5,346 nucleotides of DNA. Origin: Thermoplasmata archaeon (lineage in GTDB: Archaea > Thermoplasmatota > Thermoplasmata > Thermoplasmatales > Thermoplasmataceae). Position 1 is the first letter of the stretch, and every line of letters starts with the position of its first letter. A program made the translations under genes and the position numbers. Positions 1 to 5,334 of the stretch are shown one piece after another. The DNA lies in NCBI GenBank assembly GCA_021850505.1, contig JAJZLW010000115.1, positions 1 to 5,346 of the forward strand. The letters run 5' to 3'. Under the pieces are notes generated by a model. That model searched no databases, was not told the DNA's origin, and saw only the letters and a list, made by a program, of their open reading frames with translations.

Positions 1-768
1 TTTCTGGTGCAGGGTATTGTATATTACAGAAGGGGCGAGGATTTAAAGGCATCGCTGTTTGCATCTATCGGAGCTGGAATAAAGATATTCCCGGTTTTTG
101 TAATTCCGTACCTCTTGTTTAAAAGCAGAAATAAGCTGAAAACACTGATACCAGCGTTATTAGTACTTGCTGTTGTGATCCTTGGTTATGCCGTATCTGG
201 AAATCTATTACTGGACCTGCGGACAATAATCATAGGGAGATCAACCCCTAGTTTTGCAAATATTTTTTCTGCCCAGGGCTTAACCTGGCAGATCATACCA
301 GTTGATCTCGGCATATCCAGTTTCCCATCGTTATTCCTGTATGCTTTTATACCGTTGTACATAATCTTTACTGCTTATTCGATCAAGAAGGGGCTGAAAA
401 TAGAGGAATATTTTGTCATCGTCATGCTGATATTCTTCGTGACCTATAATTATGTAAACCCACAGTACCTGATCTGGTTGCTGCCTTTCTTGATTGAAAT
501 GGGTGAAAGCAGGAAATTGTTTATCTATTCGCTTCTTGGTTCTTTATACATAGCGCTTGATTACAGCTTCACCTATTTTCTAAACCCAGATATATCATGG
601 AATTACATTGCATCTTCTCTGGGGGAAATAGATGTTTTCCGGCAGAAGATAACAGGAAACTTCGTGGTCCTTTTGGTTTACGGTACAATTTCCTCTGCTC
701 TGTTTTTATATGAAATCATTCGCTTTCTTAAAAAAAGAAAGGTGGCTTTCGTGACTGTTCCGGAATAA
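1..768 (+). CDS. GT-C type membrane glycosyltransferase, C-terminal part (5'-truncated by window edge)
   Basis: The reading frame is open from the first base, so this is the last 255 residues of a longer protein. A GTG at position 7 lies inside the frame and is probably not the real start. The protein is very hydrophobic, with about six or seven membrane spans; clear ones fall near visible residues 20-40, 49-64, 109-127, 137-152, 172-192 and 220-243. Two features recall GT-C enzymes that use polyprenyl-phosphate sugars (GT87/DUF2029 or GT39-like): the segment GAGIKIFPVFVIP with K28 and P31, and the NPQYLIWLLPFL segment at about 153-164. Such enzymes transfer a sugar from a lipid carrier on the outer face of the membrane. 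The tail is lysine/arginine-rich (FLKKRK), as expected for a cytoplasmic end. The catalytic acidic loop normally near the N-terminus is outside the window, so the exact family and the sugar are not determined. The gene converges on the next one. Confidence 0.85.
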   Translation, partial: FLVQGIVYYRRGEDLKASLFASIGAGIKIFPVFVIPYLLFKSRNKLKTLIPALLVLAVVILGYAVSGNLLLDLRTIIIGRSTPSFANIFSAQGLTWQIIPVDLGISSFPSLFLYAFIPLYIIFTAYSIKKGLKIEEYFVIVMLIFFVTYNYVNPQYLIWLLPFLIEMGESRKLFIYSLLGSLYIALDYSFTYFLNPDISWNYIASSLGEIDVFRQKITGNFVVLLVYGTISSALFLYEIIRFLKKRKVAFVTVPE

Positions 769-783
769 TTCTCATTGAGGATT
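767..783 (+). terminator. Possible short hairpin between convergent genes
   Basis: The sequence AATTCTCATTGAGGATT can fold into a seven-pair stem, one pair being a T-G wobble, around a three-base loop. It starts in the stop codon of the upstream gene and ends at the stop codon of the convergent gene. A pyrimidine-rich stretch (ATTTCTTTCT) follows on the plus strand. Archaea usually terminate at T-tracts without needing a hairpin, and the stem is short, so a termination role is only a suggestion. Confidence 0.25.
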
Positions 784-1247
784 CATTTCTTTCTAACTGC
801 AAATATCCCAATAATTAGCGTTACAATGTAAACCGCGAACAGAAAGTCATATAACCCAGGTATGTAGGTACCGGGGCTCGCATACGCCTTGTCAAATGTC
901 ACTCCGAATAGATAATTTGCCATAGCCCCTGCAGATGGAAACCAGTGTGTTGTGCTGTAAGTTGCGATATCCGCTACCAGAAATATAGCTATTATAGCTG
1001 ATCCTGCAACTCCAACCTTTTCAAGCTTCCTGTCATGTTTGACTATCAGGACGATACCTCCTATGAGTGAAAGTATCCCGGTAGTAAGAAGACCATACCA
1101 GTGGTAGAAGTATGGCTTTACAAGACCGAAATCAGTCTGAAGATTCTTGTCTGTCGAGATGATCAGGATAGTCACTACAAACGCGATCAGGAAAAATATA
1201 CCCTGTAACATATGGAGATTGGAGGGTTTAGAATCGTTATTTGCCAT
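783..1247 (-). CDS. Small four-helix membrane protein, unknown function
   Basis: This is a 154-residue protein starting at ATG. I do not recognise the family. It has four predicted membrane helices at about residues 14-31, 49-70, 79-98 and 131-151, a short polar N-terminus and a basic C-terminal end (VRKK), which suggests that both ends are cytoplasmic. Aromatic- and histidine-containing segments flank helices: YFYHWYG (about 46-52) just before helix 2, and THWFP (about 100-104) after helix 3. Under the proposed topology both lie near the outer face. Histidines at such places can bind metal or haem, but nothing else here supports that role. The loop between helices 3 and 4 (about 99-130) is the longest and is rich in Gly, Ala and Tyr. 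The ATG at 1247 is preferred over the in-frame Met13 because a TATA-like box sits about 26 bases upstream of it, which fits leaderless transcription. It appears to be its own transcription unit. Confidence 0.85.
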   Translation of the reverse strand: MANNDSKPSNLHMLQGIFFLIAFVVTILIISTDKNLQTDFGLVKPYFYHWYGLLTTGILSLIGGIVLIVKHDRKLEKVGVAGSAIIAIFLVADIATYSTTHWFPSAGAMANYLFGVTFDKAYASPGTYIPGLYDFLFAVYIVTLIIGIFAVRKK

Positions 1248-1268
1248 TATCAGATATCAAATAATTCA

Positions 1269-1276
1269 CTATTAAA
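1269..1276 (-). promoter_or_regulatory. TATA-like box for the four-helix membrane protein gene
   Basis: Read on the minus strand, the sequence is TTTAATAG, preceded by purine-rich GTAAAG. Its centre lies about 25 bases upstream of the ATG at 1247. Archaeal TATA boxes sit about 26 bases before the transcription start, so transcription would begin at or within a few bases of the start codon, giving a leaderless mRNA. There is no Shine-Dalgarno-like sequence before this ATG, which agrees with that reading. Confidence 0.5.
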
Positions 1277-1368
1277 CTTTACCAAGAGTAGCGGCAAAAT
1301 AAGGCTTTCCTAAACAAATTGGATGCCCACACCATATAATCAGAATCTTATAAAATTCATAATACCCA

Positions 1369-1791
1369 TCAGAAAATTTCACTGTATCCCAGCAAAGACG
1401 ATGTTTCGTGTTTAATGATATCTATTTCGCTGTCATCCAGGCCCCTGCTTTCCTGGATTATTATTGATAATGTTTTGTCTAAATCGTTTTCAAATAATTT
1501 AACAGAGGCCGTAATGCTATCAATATCAGGTACCATGACTGTCTGCTCTCCCCTCTTTGCCGCGTAAAATACAAATTTGGCAAGATTGTGGGACATAAAG
1601 TAAAATGGTTCTGACCCGACCATGACAACAGTGAATTCATCCTTTCTGAACATTGTAACTTCTTCCCCATAAGGGATTTTGAAAGGATCTTTTCCTTTTG
1701 TATTCATGTAGGATTCAGGGAATGGTCTAAGTGGAGATTTTTTTGCTATACGGTTTGCAATCTCAAGTAATTCAGATCGGGAAAGTTTCAT
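1369..1791 (-). CDS. Hypothetical soluble protein, 140 residues
   Basis: I do not recognise this protein. It has no signal peptide or membrane span and alternates short helical and strand-like stretches, so it is probably a small cytosolic alpha/beta protein. The N-terminus (residues 1-18) looks like a basic amphipathic helix (KLSRSELLEIANRIAKKS). A proline/glycine-rich loop follows (about 20-43, containing NTKGKDPFKIPYGEE), then strand-like TVVMVGSEPFYFMS (about 54-67) and TVMVPDID (about 84-91). The C-terminal third is acidic (ENDLDK, GLDDSEIDI). The start at ATG 1791 gives a coherent N-terminal helix and lies 127 bp from the divergent methyltransferase operon. The same orientation as the downstream membrane-protein gene would allow read-through, but the 121-bp gap and a separate TATA-like box before the latter argue for two units. 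Continuous coding over 140 codons with no overlapping better candidate supports it as real. Confidence 0.75.
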   Translation of the reverse strand: MKLSRSELLEIANRIAKKSPLRPFPESYMNTKGKDPFKIPYGEEVTMFRKDEFTVVMVGSEPFYFMSHNLAKFVFYAAKRGEQTVMVPDIDSITASVKLFENDLDKTLSIIIQESRGLDDSEIDIIKHETSSLLGYSEIF

Positions 1792-1819
1792 TGATCTCTG
1801 TCAACACAAATGGATCTGA

Positions 1820-1830
1820 ATATTAAAATT
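1820..1830 (-). promoter_or_regulatory. TATA-like box for the 140-residue protein gene
   Basis: Read on the minus strand, the sequence is AATTTTAATAT, centred about 34 bases upstream of the ATG at 1791. This would put the transcription start around 1798 with a leader of only several bases. No Shine-Dalgarno sequence is visible. A second AT box nearby at 1841-1848 could compete, so the assignment is tentative. Confidence 0.35.
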
Positions 1831-1840
1831 GGAGCTTTGT

Positions 1841-1848
1841 CTATAAAG
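1841..1848 (+). promoter_or_regulatory. Second TATA-like box in the divergent intergenic region
   Basis: CTATAAAG reads as a TATA-like element on the plus strand and, as CTTTATAG, on the minus strand. On the plus strand it would start transcription near 1871, giving the methyltransferase operon a leader of about 45-50 bases. On the minus strand it would start near 1819. The other option for the operon is the AT-rich stretch ATAGTTATTGATTAAT (1887-1902), which would give a near-leaderless transcript at the GTG of 1919 but is a poor TATA match. Which of these is used cannot be settled from sequence. Confidence 0.3.
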
Positions 1849-1918
1849 AGCAACCTTGAGTTCTTTCTTTTCATGGCATTAGAAAAATAGTTATTGATTA
1901 ATTTGTCTTACCTTTACA

Positions 1919-2710
1919 GTGGAAGAATACTATGAAAACCTGGATAAAATTTTTTCTGAAGCATCAAGTATCTATGATAAAAAAATACTGTCTAATTTTA
2001 TAAACGTCAATATAAGAGCTTCAGAAATGAGCATTCTTTTGAAGCATTCCAAAACCGGCATTAAGGTGCTTGAGATCGGATGTGGAACTGGGGAGGAAGC
2101 TGGCCGGTTTATACTTGAAACTGGAAATGAAATCGCCTGTCTAGATGTTTCAGACGGAATGGTAAATATTGCAAGGAATAAAATGGAAAAGTTAGGAATC
2201 TCTGATAAATTTACTTCGGTAAAGAGACCCGCTTCTGAGATTGGCTCAATTGGTGATTGCTTTGATTTGATTTATTCCTTTAATGGAGCACTAAACACTG
2301 AACCCAGAATCAGAGAAACTGCCAATGGTATCTACAATTCTTTGAAAAACAACGGCGTTTTGATATTTTCAATTAGAAACAGGAGGTGTTTGGGTGAGTT
2401 TGTTCTATACTTTATTTTGGGGAAAAAAGAAAGGATAAAGGATCGTTTAGGGGAAACAACTTACGTTGAAGTGGTGGGAAAGAAAGTTAAATCTCAGTAC
2501 TATTCTCCGAATGAAATATTATCAATATTCGAAAGGTTTAAACTGATCCAAAAAAAGGGACTGGCTATAATTCTTCCACCTTATCTTGCCGAGAAGATTT
2601 CATCAAGATTTGTGAAGCGTTTAGTGACATTTTTAGAAAATGTGCTGTCATCACTTCCTTTTTTTTCATCTCTCGGGGATGAGGTAATTTATGTTTTCAG
2701 AAAAAGGTGA
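1919..2710 (+). CDS. Class I SAM-dependent methyltransferase, first gene of operon
   Basis: This 263-residue protein starts at GTG. An in-frame stop at 1895-1897 leaves no better upstream start, and the next in-frame Met (M37) would delete the N-terminal helices. The Rossmann core begins with motif I, VLEIGCGTGEEAG (50-62), the glycine loop that binds S-adenosylmethionine. CLDVSDGM (74-81) carries the acidic residue at the end of strand 2, and CFDLIYSFNGALN (114-126) is strand 4. After NGVLIFSIRNR (145-155) comes a C-terminal part with no standard name: a hydrophobic helix (EFVLYFILG), a strand-rich stretch, then ILPPYLAEK (218-226) and SSLPFFSSLGDEVIYVFRKR (244-263). This C-terminal plan recurs in the next gene, so the two are paralogs. 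The role is methyl transfer in the cytosol, and the substrate is unknown; the glycosyltransferase in the same operon suggests a sugar or lipid-linked glycan. No Shine-Dalgarno motif precedes the GTG. Confidence 0.92.
   Translation: MEEYYENLDKIFSEASSIYDKKILSNFINVNIRASEMSILLKHSKTGIKVLEIGCGTGEEAGRFILETGNEIACLDVSDGMVNIARNKMEKLGISDKFTSVKRPASEIGSIGDCFDLIYSFNGALNTEPRIRETANGIYNSLKNNGVLIFSIRNRRCLGEFVLYFILGKKERIKDRLGETTYVEVVGKKVKSQYYSPNEILSIFERFKLIQKKGLAIILPPYLAEKISSRFVKRLVTFLENVLSSLPFFSSLGDEVIYVFRKR
2681..2685 (+). promoter_or_regulatory. Shine-Dalgarno site for the second methyltransferase
   Basis: GAGGT ends five bases before the ATG at 2691 and matches the archaeal anti-Shine-Dalgarno core. It lies inside the end of the preceding gene. 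It decides the start of the next gene at 2691, giving a 20-bp overlap, and indicates that ribosomes can initiate internally on the operon mRNA. Confidence 0.7.
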
Positions 2711-3776
2711 GTACAATTTGGAAGTTAAGCTTCCAGATCCATATCTTTCCACATATCTGGTTAATTATATTCAAGAAGGCGATAAATTTCATATCATTAT
2801 AACCGGCGAATGGAAGAGAAAGCTGAAAAACTGCGCCTTTGCATATATCCATGGAGATGCATATTCTGCCAATGAAGAGAGTGTGGATCCGCTGTTAGAT
2901 TCTTTCAGGAGAAAATATGGCAAGAGCCATCTTGAGCAACATGATTTGTATTCCGGGACTGCTTTCTTTCTTGAAAAAACTGACAAACCTATAAGGAACA
3001 GATACGAGATCTTAGAGAATGAATTTGATGATGTGTCAAAAAATTATGAGTCTTCCGTTAAAGGAAATCCAGTCGAGGTATACATGAGGGACCGAACCTC
3101 AATGCTCTTATCTCATTTTGCCAGAGATGGGATGAACATTCTTGAAATTGGTTGTGGAACCTTGATTGAGGCATCAGCCATTAGATCAAAAGTGTCACTG
3201 ACGTGTGCTGAACTGTCGGATGAAATGATAAGCAGGGCAAAGGAGAATTCAAAGTCTTTAAGCAAGATTGACGTTGAAATGCTAAAGGTGTCAACAGGTT
3301 TTATTAGAACCGGGAAGAAATTTGATATCATATTTACCACTTTTGGATATCTCGATTTAGAGAAGATTGAAACTGTTGAGGCCACTTTAAGAGAGAACCT
3401 TAAAGACGGCGGAATATTTATTGGAGCCTACTGGAACAGACTTGGATTTCTGGATTTGCTGATCTCCATGCTGCTGGGCAGATCCGAATATTTAAAACAG
3501 AAAAGTAGAGGCAACGTTCTGCCAGATTTCTCTAGATTTACTACAGCAACGAGACCTAAAAATCCTTATGTATTCTCTAAGATAAGAGGTTTTACAGTTA
3601 TTAAACGGATTGGAGTTTGCACACTTATTCCACCATATAATTTTAACAGGGTTGCGAAGAGACTTTCAAATAAAAAAGTGTTTTTTGCATTAGATCGTCT
3701 AGTATCCTCAATACCTTTTATTAAGAATTTCGCGGATTATATCATTTTAGTTTTGAGGAGAGAGAATGAATCATAA
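2691..3776 (+). CDS. SAM-dependent methyltransferase with extra N-terminal region
   Basis: This is a 361-residue protein, about 100 residues longer than its upstream paralog. Residues 1-105 form an extra region that I cannot assign, with FHIIITGEW (33-41), FAYIHGDAYS (50-59) and YSGTAFFLEK (87-96). The methyltransferase begins near FDDVSKNYE (112-120) and VYMRDRTSMLL (130-140). Motif I is ILEIGCGTLIEAS (150-162); the third glycine of the usual GxGxG is replaced by Leu157. CAELSDEM (172-179) supplies the acidic residue after strand 2, and KFDIIFTTFGYLD (210-222) is strand 4. YWNR (247-250), LIPPYNF (312-318) and SSIPFIKNFADYIILVLRR (339-357) match the upstream paralog in order and spacing. The start is chosen by GAGGT five bases before the ATG; the gene overlaps its neighbours by 20 and 11 bp, so translation is probably coupled. 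It is probably active, because many class I enzymes tolerate loss of one glycine. The substrate is unknown; a role on glycan intermediates is inferred from the operon. Confidence 0.9.
   Translation: MFSEKGEYNLEVKLPDPYLSTYLVNYIQEGDKFHIIITGEWKRKLKNCAFAYIHGDAYSANEESVDPLLDSFRRKYGKSHLEQHDLYSGTAFFLEKTDKPIRNRYEILENEFDDVSKNYESSVKGNPVEVYMRDRTSMLLSHFARDGMNILEIGCGTLIEASAIRSKVSLTCAELSDEMISRAKENSKSLSKIDVEMLKVSTGFIRTGKKFDIIFTTFGYLDLEKIETVEATLRENLKDGGIFIGAYWNRLGFLDLLISMLLGRSEYLKQKSRGNVLPDFSRFTTATRPKNPYVFSKIRGFTVIKRIGVCTLIPPYNFNRVAKRLSNKKVFFALDRLVSSIPFIKNFADYIILVLRRENES
3755..3760 (+). promoter_or_regulatory. Shine-Dalgarno site for the family 2 glycosyltransferase
   Basis: GAGGAG lies five bases before the ATG at 3766. 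An alternative in-frame ATG at 3778 would be 17 bases away, too far for this site, so the upstream ATG is preferred. The site lies inside the end of the preceding methyltransferase gene. Confidence 0.65.
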
Positions 3777-4695
3777 TATGGTAGAATCTTTCAGTATCAT
3801 TATACCCACCCATAACAGGTGTTCAAAACTAAACGCATTGTTGAAAAGTATTGAGGAACACAAGGTTATTCAGCTAAAAGAAATAATTATAATAGATGAT
3901 TCCGGTGTTCATTGCAGTATAGAAACCACTGGGAAAATCAGAATTATTCACGTGAAAATTTCATTCAGGGTATTCATTTCTCATGCAAAGAACATTGGAG
4001 CTAAGCTCGCATCATCAGATTACCTTTTTTTTATTGACGATGATAATATAGTTGGTGAGGAAACGTTTCAACCAGTAATAGATGCTTTTTCTTCGCAGAA
4101 TAACGTGGGCGCTGTTATGCCTTCAGCAATGTATCTTGCGAACCCAGAACTAGTCTGGGTATATGCAACACCATTCAAAAAAGGGAAATGGGAGCATGAT
4201 CTGATAGGGCGAAATAACCTGAGAAATGTTCAACTGGAAAACAGATTATACGATGTCGACGCGCTTCCGAATTCATTCCTGATTGAAAGAAAAGCCCTGT
4301 TAAGCGTAAACGGTTTTAGCTCTGATCTGAAAGTGAACAGTTCTGGAGATCTAGCGCTAAAATTAAAAAAAGCAGGTTTCAGAGTAATCGCAACGTCATA
4401 CGCAAAGATCTATCATGATGTTCCCTTACCTGGTAAATTTGGTTACTGGTCAGTTCATGGACGCAGTGATCCGGAACGCGTAAAGGTTGAGATTTCTAAC
4501 TGGTTTTCCTACATGCACGAAGTACATTCGAATGAAATGTTTTTTGTCTGGAAAGCAATTCTTCATTCCATGAAGTTCATTCTTCCAAATCTGTTAACCT
4601 ATGTCCTGCTTGGAGGTAAAAACAGAAAAAAGCTAATTGAAAATCTTACTCTTGGCTTGTTTGATTCAGTCAGGAAGCCTGAATTTAAGAAATAA
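3766..4695 (+). CDS. Family 2 (GT-A fold) glycosyltransferase
   Basis: This 309-residue protein is the third gene of the operon. The N-terminus is a typical GT2 nucleotide-sugar-binding half: FSIIIPTHNR (9-18), EIIIIDDSG (39-47), SHAKNIGAKLASSDYLFFID (72-91) and the metal-binding DXD motif in IDDDN (90-94). The acceptor half has VDALPNSFLIERKALLSVNG (164-183) and GDLALKLKKAGFRV (194-207), where D195 is in the place of the usual catalytic base. The common acidic residue before it (as in ED..DL) is missing, since the local sequence is NSSGD. IYHDVPLPG (215-223) is a C-terminal conserved-looking histidine segment. A single hydrophobic stretch at about 270-284 (KFILPNLLTYVLLGG) followed by basic residues may hold the protein at the membrane. 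It would transfer a sugar from an NDP- or polyprenyl-activated donor on the cytosolic side, probably for a surface glycan or glycolipid; donor and acceptor are unknown. It overlaps the preceding gene by 11 bp and the convergent gene by 30 bp. Confidence 0.93.
   Translation: MNHNMVESFSIIIPTHNRCSKLNALLKSIEEHKVIQLKEIIIIDDSGVHCSIETTGKIRIIHVKISFRVFISHAKNIGAKLASSDYLFFIDDDNIVGEETFQPVIDAFSSQNNVGAVMPSAMYLANPELVWVYATPFKKGKWEHDLIGRNNLRNVQLENRLYDVDALPNSFLIERKALLSVNGFSSDLKVNSSGDLALKLKKAGFRVIATSYAKIYHDVPLPGKFGYWSVHGRSDPERVKVEISNWFSYMHEVHSNEMFFVWKAILHSMKFILPNLLTYVLLGGKNRKKLIENLTLGLFDSVRKPEFKK
4618..4631 (-). terminator. T-tracts downstream of the minus-strand methyltransferase
   Basis: Read on the minus strand, T6 (4631-4626) and T5 (4622-4618) lie 35-48 bases past the stop codon of the methyltransferase at 4666. 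T-tracts on the coding strand are the usual archaeal transcription stop signal. They sit inside the coding region of the convergent glycosyltransferase, where they encode lysine-rich KNRKK, so they may be partly a by-product of that protein sequence. Confidence 0.35.
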
Positions 4696-5334
4696 ATTAT
4701 TTTTTAATTTCCATAACCTCGCTGTCGATAGGTCAAAAAAACTCAGGAAGCGAAATTTATGCAATCTTTTACCTATCCTGTTATCGAATAAGCCGGTTCC
4801 AAATATTCCCTCAAGCTTTAGTCTGTTGTCGAAGTAAGATTCGAGCGGGCCGTAAAATATTTTGTGTATACCCGGGTTCGTTTTCACTTCTCTTATTCCA
4901 GCTCCCTCCCTCATTTTAGAAAGTGGTGCGTAAGGCACGGAAATAATCAATGCACCGCCTCTCCTTCCAACTCTTATTATTTCATTATAGACGAGGGTTG
5001 GATTGCTGATATGATGCATAACTCTAACCATTACTATCAGATCAAACATACCATCCTGAAATGGAAGGTTCATAAAATCACACTGTCTCAAATGAGTACG
5101 GTTCAGCCTTGCTTTAGCTTCTCTTATGTTTCTGCTTGAGAAGTCTACCATATAAGTCTCACCGCTAATTTTCTCCAATACGGATGTAATTCTTCCAAAC
5201 CCACCACCCATTTCGAGCGTTTTAATTGGGTTTCCAGCAAGTTTCCTGATAAGCTTTCTTTCCGCAAGGTCGAGTATATCCCTGTCTTTCCATTCATTTA
5301 CGTAATCGTAGTTATCGTAATCAGGGGGATCCAC
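4666..5334 (-). CDS. Class I SAM-dependent methyltransferase (Methyltransf_11 type), possibly 5'-truncated
   Basis: This protein has 222 residues from a GTG at 5334, but the frame stays open to the window end (four more codons), so the real start may lie outside. The order is standard: a leader with DYDNYDYVNEW (5-15) and helix LDLAERKLIRKL (21-32), motif I TLEMGGGFGRI (39-49), the acidic residue after strand 2 in YMVDFSSRNI (61-70), then CDFMNLPFQDGMFDLIVM (85-102) and RVMHHISNP (104-112), typical of Methyltransf_11 enzymes, and a strand ALIISVPYAP (128-137). The C-terminal part (about 138-222) includes GIHKIFYGPLESYF (155-168) and ends in a basic region. It is not a close relative of the two operon methyltransferases, lacking their PPY and SS(L/I)PF segments. 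The substrate is unknown; proximity to two glycosyltransferases suggests glycan or lipid methylation. It converges on the glycosyltransferase gene, overlapping its last 30 bp. Confidence 0.88.
   Translation of the reverse strand: MDPPDYDNYDYVNEWKDRDILDLAERKLIRKLAGNPIKTLEMGGGFGRITSVLEKISGETYMVDFSSRNIREAKARLNRTHLRQCDFMNLPFQDGMFDLIVMVRVMHHISNPTLVYNEIIRVGRRGGALIISVPYAPLSKMREGAGIREVKTNPGIHKIFYGPLESYFDNRLKLEGIFGTGLFDNRIGKRLHKFRFLSFFDLSTARLWKLKNNLFLKFRLPD
4696..4712 (+). terminator. T-tract terminator for the plus-strand operon
   Basis: Immediately after the glycosyltransferase stop codon the plus strand reads ATTATTTTTTAATTTCC, with a run of six T (4700-4705) and then three more. This fits archaeal T-tract termination with no hairpin. 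It lies inside the coding region of the convergent methyltransferase, near its C-terminus, where the minus strand encodes KLKNNLFLK. Confidence 0.5.

Noticed and set aside
7..9. GTG as the start of the first gene
   Set aside because: The frame is open to base 1 and the visible part lacks the N-terminal catalytic region expected of GT-C enzymes, so the gene is treated as truncated by the window.
1349..1356. TATAAAAT on the plus strand, promoter-like
   Set aside because: No plus-strand gene starts downstream; the next sequence is the antisense side of the 140-residue protein gene. It is probably chance in AT-rich spacer, although an antisense RNA cannot be excluded.
1479..1670. Minus-strand open frame of 63 codons
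   Set aside because: It lies wholly inside the 140-residue protein gene on the same strand in another frame; its composition is not protein-like and it has no start signal.
2789..2986. Minus-strand open frame of 65 codons
   Set aside because: It is antisense to the N-terminal region of the second methyltransferase, with no promoter or ribosome site. I considered whether this frame, and not the plus-strand extension, was the real gene, but the Shine-Dalgarno site at 2681 supports the plus strand.
3113..3385. Minus-strand open frame of 90 codons
   Set aside because: It is antisense to the Rossmann core of the second methyltransferase, whose motifs are clear; the antisense product is serine/phenylalanine-rich noise.
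4637..4837. Plus-strand open frame of 66 codons across the convergent junction
   Set aside because: It overlaps both the glycosyltransferase and the antisense methyltransferase and has no start signal.
4864..5139. Plus-strand open frame of 91 codons
   Set aside because: It is antisense to the conserved motifs of the minus-strand methyltransferase; the product is rich in His, Ser and Tyr with no coherent fold.
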